From assembly GCF_003265705.1 (NCBI RefSeq), contig NW_020312817.1, positions 30,529,820 to 30,593,819 on the forward strand: a stretch of 64,000 bases of DNA, in the 5' to 3' direction. The DNA is from Callorhinus ursinus (Eukaryota > Chordata > Mammalia > Carnivora > Otariidae). Positions 60,374-64,000 of the stretch are shown piece by piece (within the stretch, counting starts at the first letter, position 1; every line of letters starts with the position of its first letter). A program made the position numbers and the translations under genes. The notes beneath the pieces are model-generated. The model ran no database searches. It saw nothing but the letters and a program-made list of their open reading frames with translations, and had not been told where the DNA came from.

Positions 60374-60567
60374 GGGGCGCCTGCGTGGCTCAGTCGGTTA
60401 AGCGTCTGCCTTCAGCTCAGGTCATGATTCCAGGATTCTGGGATTGAGCCCCACATTGGGCTCCTTGCTCAGTGGGGAGCCTGCTTCTCCCTCTCTCTCT
60501 GACTGCCGCTCCCCCTGCTTGTGCTCTCTCTCTCTCTCTGTCAAATAAATAAATAAAATCTTTAAAA
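60374..60567 (+). mobile_element. CanSINE
   Basis: Head GGGGCGCCTGCGTGGCTCAG; identical 11-bp duplication AAAAATGTTCA at 60363-60373 and 60568-60578. Confidence 0.94.
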
Positions 60568-60854
60568 AAAAATGTTCAAAGAACCCCAAAGCATTTGAAG
60601 AAAATGTAGGGTTTGTTTTTGTTCTAATAATCTCAAAGTTAGGAAAGCCTTTCTGAGAATAAGATAAAATCCAAAGCCATAAAAGACTAATACATTTTAT
60701 CTCAAAAAAATATTTGCATGTATATGGCAATTAAAAAGTTGCTGAAAACCTGTTATGAGAAATAATACAATTCTTTTTTGACAACTGTCAAAATGAAATA
60801 GGAAATGCAGTCAACACAAATCACAAGAGTTTGCTTTTCTTACTATATTAAGAG

Positions 60855-61330
60855 CACTTACAAATCAGTAAGATAAGGACTCAACAGAAAAACATACAAA
60901 GGACATGCTCATAGAAAGGAAATACAAAACCTCAAACATATTAAAAAGATGTTTAATGTCACATGAAAGAGAAATACCAATTAAAACTATAATCAGATTT
61001 CCTCTTTTCCATCAGACTAGGTTCAATAATGTAATAAAACAATTATGTTGGGGGGAAAAGGCATTTGCATGTTGGCTGTGATGATATAAATCAGTTTCAC
61101 TACAGGGGACAATTTGGCAACATCCACTGACTCTGTAAATGCTCATACTCTTTACTCAGCAATTCTAATTCTAGATTGTTATCCTTCAAATATATTTGCA
61201 CACGTGTGAAATGATACACTGAAAGAATACACACAAAAATGTATGTATAATTCTAATGTCCCTCCACAGGGGACAGGTTAAATAAATTATAAATACCACT
61301 AGTGGAAAATCAGGTCCTCAACTGATATCT
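60855..61330 (+). mobile_element. Old L1 fragment
   Basis: GACATGCTCATAGAAAGGAA, AATACCAATTAAAACTATAA, ACAATTTGGCAACATCC, CTCAGCAATTCTAATTCTAG and GACAGGTTAAATAAATTATA follow the ORF2 C-terminal order of an old L1. A related stretch may resume near 61840-61900. Confidence 0.6.
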
Positions 61331-61584
61331 ATAAAAAAAGAGGAAGAAAGAGTCAATCTCTTAGATATTTTCCCTCTGGAAAACTCTACTCAGAAAATTA
61401 GAAAAAAAGATCTTAAAACATATGTTCTTACAGACTAATTTCTTCTGTAAAAACCACCTGAGTCTAAAACATAATAACTGGTATAAATCTCTTTACCCTT
61501 TCAAAATAAAAAGTAAATCCCAGATAAAGATTTTTCTAATATGGCAGGATACTGTTGTTTGAATTGGATTATTTAACTGAAAAG

Positions 61585-61738
61585 ACAGGAAGGGGAGGAC
61601 AGACATAAGGGGAAAAAAAGACTGAAAGAAAGGAAGGGTAAGGTGGGAGGGGGAAAGGGGGAGGGAGGAGGGGGGAGAAGGGGTGGGGAAGGAAGAAAGG
61701 GAGGGAGGGAGGAAGGAAGGAAAGAAAGAAAAAATAAA
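61585..61738. repeat. G-rich polypurine tract
   Basis: About 150 bases of A and G on the plus strand with many GGG runs (GGGAGGGGGAAAGGGGGAGG and similar). G-quadruplex or triplex formation is possible; plus is the template strand for STRN. Confidence 0.88.
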
Positions 61739-63684
61739 AAGAAAGTGGGATACATCTATACAAAGGATTGCTACGTGTTTGTTACAGACAGCTCTAGATA
61801 TATTGATTTAGAATGATTCCCAAGATAGATTAAATAAAAAAAAAAGCAAGACACAGAACAATGTATATAGTTCGCAACCATTTGGTTTAAAAAAAAAAAG
61901 GTAAATATACTATTATGTTTCTATGTATAAGTAATAACTCTGGAATGATTCACAAACATGTAGTCATTCTGAATGTCTCCTGAGAAAGTAACTAGGTGGC
62001 TGGGAGAAAGAGGAATGGGAGTTAAAACTACTTTTAAAATATCCATGTCCGTCCTTATACCTTCTGAATGCCGTACCACAGGCATGTTACTATGCATAAA
62101 AGTCTCTTAATTGAAAAATGTAATGACAATTACAGCCAAACAAATTCATTCACCAGATCTGGCTCCACAAGCCACCAGTTTGTAGACTTTGTGTTGGATG
62201 TTTTAATCCAACTACGTTATTTTTACAAAGGAGAAAAAAGCACCAAGAGATTGAGTAGTTTATATCCCTAAAGAGCACAGCATTCTCACAAATGAACTAA
62301 GATGACAGTCCAAGACCATGAATGAATCACCACTTGGAAAACTCACACGCAATGTGGTGGGAGTATCAGCAACAAGGATATGATAGAAAAACGCATGGTG
62401 CAAAGGGCCCCTTAAAGGTTCTCCCTGCACATCACTACAACAGAATTCCTTCTGAAATAAAAGAGACAGTTCTCTAGAGAGCAAATATATTCCTAGCCTC
62501 CAATACTGTCCAGTAATATGGAACAGTGATGAATTCAGTTATCTAATTTTTTTTATAGCTATACCTTATGAACTATTAAGCTACAATTTGCCTACTTTTT
62601 AAAACTCTTGCTTCTGCCTGCACTAATGTCACCTCAACATTCTCACAGAGTGAATTCTTCTAAACTTTCCAGAGTTCCGGGAACAAAAGATTAAGACATG
62701 CAATTGAAATCTTAAGAAAAAAATTAGAAAAATGAAGTAAATTCAACTTGATCAAGTAGGTAAGGTATGAAAATAGCTTTCAAGTGTTACAAATAAAATA
62801 ATATATTTTTTAAAATTGTAAGTCATCATACATCCACTTATCTGTACAAGGAAACCTAATGGTAATGGCACATATATTTGAAAAGAAAACTTCGGAATTA
62901 TCTTCAAGGAAAATGAATGTTAGAACTTTCACGATGCTTTATAAAATTTTTACATTATATACCTAAAATTAGGCCTTCATTACCTAACAATGAGAAATAA
63001 AAAAGATAAAAACAACAATAACTGGATATTTTACAATTTGAGTCTACATGGTAAACAAAAATTAATTTTTGTATTATTTTTCAATTCCAATTTGTCAAAA
63101 GGATATAGATAAGGAGTACAAATCTGTTTTAGCTAGGCAGGTTTATCTGTATATTCAGGAATATCTAATAAAGAAATTATTTTAAATGTACCATTTAATT
63201 TATTGAAACCATTTAAACTATCTTGTACTCTAAAATTAAAAAGGGCTCAAATTCAAAACTGAAATCACTAGAAAACATATTCACAAAAAGAAAAATACAC
63301 AACATATTAGTTTGGGTGGGACACTTTTCAGTTGTTTCTTGGTCATCCGCTTTGGGAGGGAAAAAGCACTCACTTTTACAAAAATGTAAAGTACAAGAAA
63401 ATTTGACCGATTTAAGCTTCTCACTTTGAATTTGAGCACAAACTCACAAATAGAGAAATATTTGAAAAGTAAAAGTGAGTAATATAGTTTACTTAAGCTA
63501 AGAAATAGCATACGATGAAGTTTCAATAATTTGCTTTATATCTTAACACCTTTATAAATCATACCTGTTCCCTCTGAAAAGCCTTGGATTACATTATTCT
63601 CTTAAATTCGGGCTGCCAGTTGGTTTTCTCTGGCATACAACTGTTGCCTCTAGAAAGGCCTCTCTCCTGAAGACAGTGTGACAT

Positions 63685-63850
63685 TAAACTTTACCATGGG
63701 AATCACCTAGAGGACTTACTAAAACACAGACTACCTGAGCCATGCTCTACCCTCAGTCTAGAGTGGGGCCTGAGAATTTGCATTTCTAGCAAGTACCCAG
63801 GTGATGCTAATGCTGCTATTCTGGGACAACACTTGGAGAACCACTGACCT
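63685..63850 (+). mobile_element. MER5-like hAT-Charlie element
   Basis: GGGAATCACCTAGAGGACTT, GAATTTGCATTTCTAGCAAG, CCCAGGTGATGCTAATGCTG and ACTTGGAGAACCACTGACC match the MER5A-type ending as I remember it. Confidence 0.75.
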
Positions 63851-64000
63851 ACACCATTTGTGACATAGTTAGAAGGCCAAAAATAAAGCAAATAGGCCGT
63901 TAAAGAATGAGGGATTAAGCTGTCCCAGAACCCTAGCTCTCTCCTCCACAGAAGTACAAAGTCTTATATAGGCCCTCAAGCTGACAGACAAGGACACATT

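Larger units (their letters stand above)
1..64000 (-). other. STRN: STRN (striatin) gene body, exons 2-16 with introns
   Basis: The whole window lies inside one minus-strand gene. Fifteen exons translate in a single continuous frame to about 616 residues that I recognise as striatin. Paralog choice: the segments FSKGYTSIFNMETQQR and GLAYSAAHQRLLSCSADG match STRN as I remember it, while STRN3 and STRN4 differ clearly there. Adding about 78 residues for the missing exon 1 and about 84 for the missing last exons gives about 779, against 780 in human. Striatin is a cytoplasmic and membrane-associated scaffold. Its coiled coil oligomerises and binds the PP2A A/C core, it binds calmodulin and caveolin, and its WD40 propeller joins MOB4, STRIP1/2, CCM3 and GCKIII kinases in STRIPAK. 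Order of exons, phases and intron positions is fully regular. The promoter, start codon, stop codon and 3' UTR are outside the window, so regulation cannot be read here. Confidence 0.96.
56843..64000 (-). other. STRN: STRN intron 1, 3' part
   Basis: The last 7.2 kb before exon 2; the intron continues past the window. It contains a nested CanSINE pair (58249-58651), an old repeat (about 59270-59640), a CanSINE (60374-60567), an old L1 fragment (about 60855-61330), a G-rich polypurine tract (61585-61738) and a MER5-like element (63685-63850). No CpG-rich region, promoter or further exon is seen. Confidence 0.8.

Noticed and set aside
56843..64000. Possible STRN exon 1 or promoter
   Set aside because: No CpG-rich segment, and nothing resembling the expected Ala/Gly-rich N-terminus, is present to the right of exon 2.
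1..64000. Antisense or intronic second gene, tRNA or snRNA gene, CRISPR array, provirus
   Set aside because: tRNA-like stretches are SINE heads. No retroviral gag, pol or env frames, no spaced direct repeats of CRISPR type and no snRNA-like sequence were seen.

Overview
The window is nuclear DNA from a caniform carnivore, most likely an arctoid (bear, seal or mustelid group) rather than a dog or cat. This rests on about 18 tRNA-Lys-derived CanSINEs with the GGGGCRCCTGGGTGGCTCAG head and the GTCAAATAAATAAAATCTT tail, and on three 5'-truncated L1 3' ends of a type I associate with arctoid genomes. The subfamily assignment is from memory and the species cannot be named.

One protein-coding gene fills the window: STRN (striatin), on the minus strand. 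Fifteen consecutive coding exons (exons 2 to 16 of an expected 18) lie at 56739-56842, 49254-49327, 40928-41006, 38270-38437, 36207-36342, 30205-30340, 25375-25485, 22621-22764, 18029-18165, 12417-12592, 10495-10542, 9562-9683, 6329-6496, 4764-4904 and 48-152. Every exon has AG and GT borders, every junction keeps frame, and together they give 1849 coding bases (about 616 residues) without a stop. Exon 1 with the promoter lies beyond the right edge. The last two coding exons and the 3' UTR lie beyond the left edge. The protein is the B''' regulatory scaffold of PP2A and the core of STRIPAK complexes. Exons 2-3 encode the coiled coil, exon 4 and the start of exon 5 the calmodulin-binding helix, exons 5-10 the acidic linker, and exons 11-16 the first part of the C-terminal WD40 propeller.

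The remaining 97% is intron: old LINE L2 and MIR, old L1 3' ends, hAT-type fossils, younger CanSINEs (many with clear target-site duplications), L1 3' ends, a GC-rich retrocopy of an mRNA 3' region in intron 7 (25972-26738), microsatellites (one broken by a 10-N gap), polypurine tracts and a few local duplications. I found no second gene, functional RNA gene, CRISPR array, CpG island or provirus, and no sign of a new biological system. Points of interest are insertions close to splice sites, the retrocopy, the N-broken CA repeat and intron 3, whose human counterpart hosts STRN-ALK fusion breakpoints.
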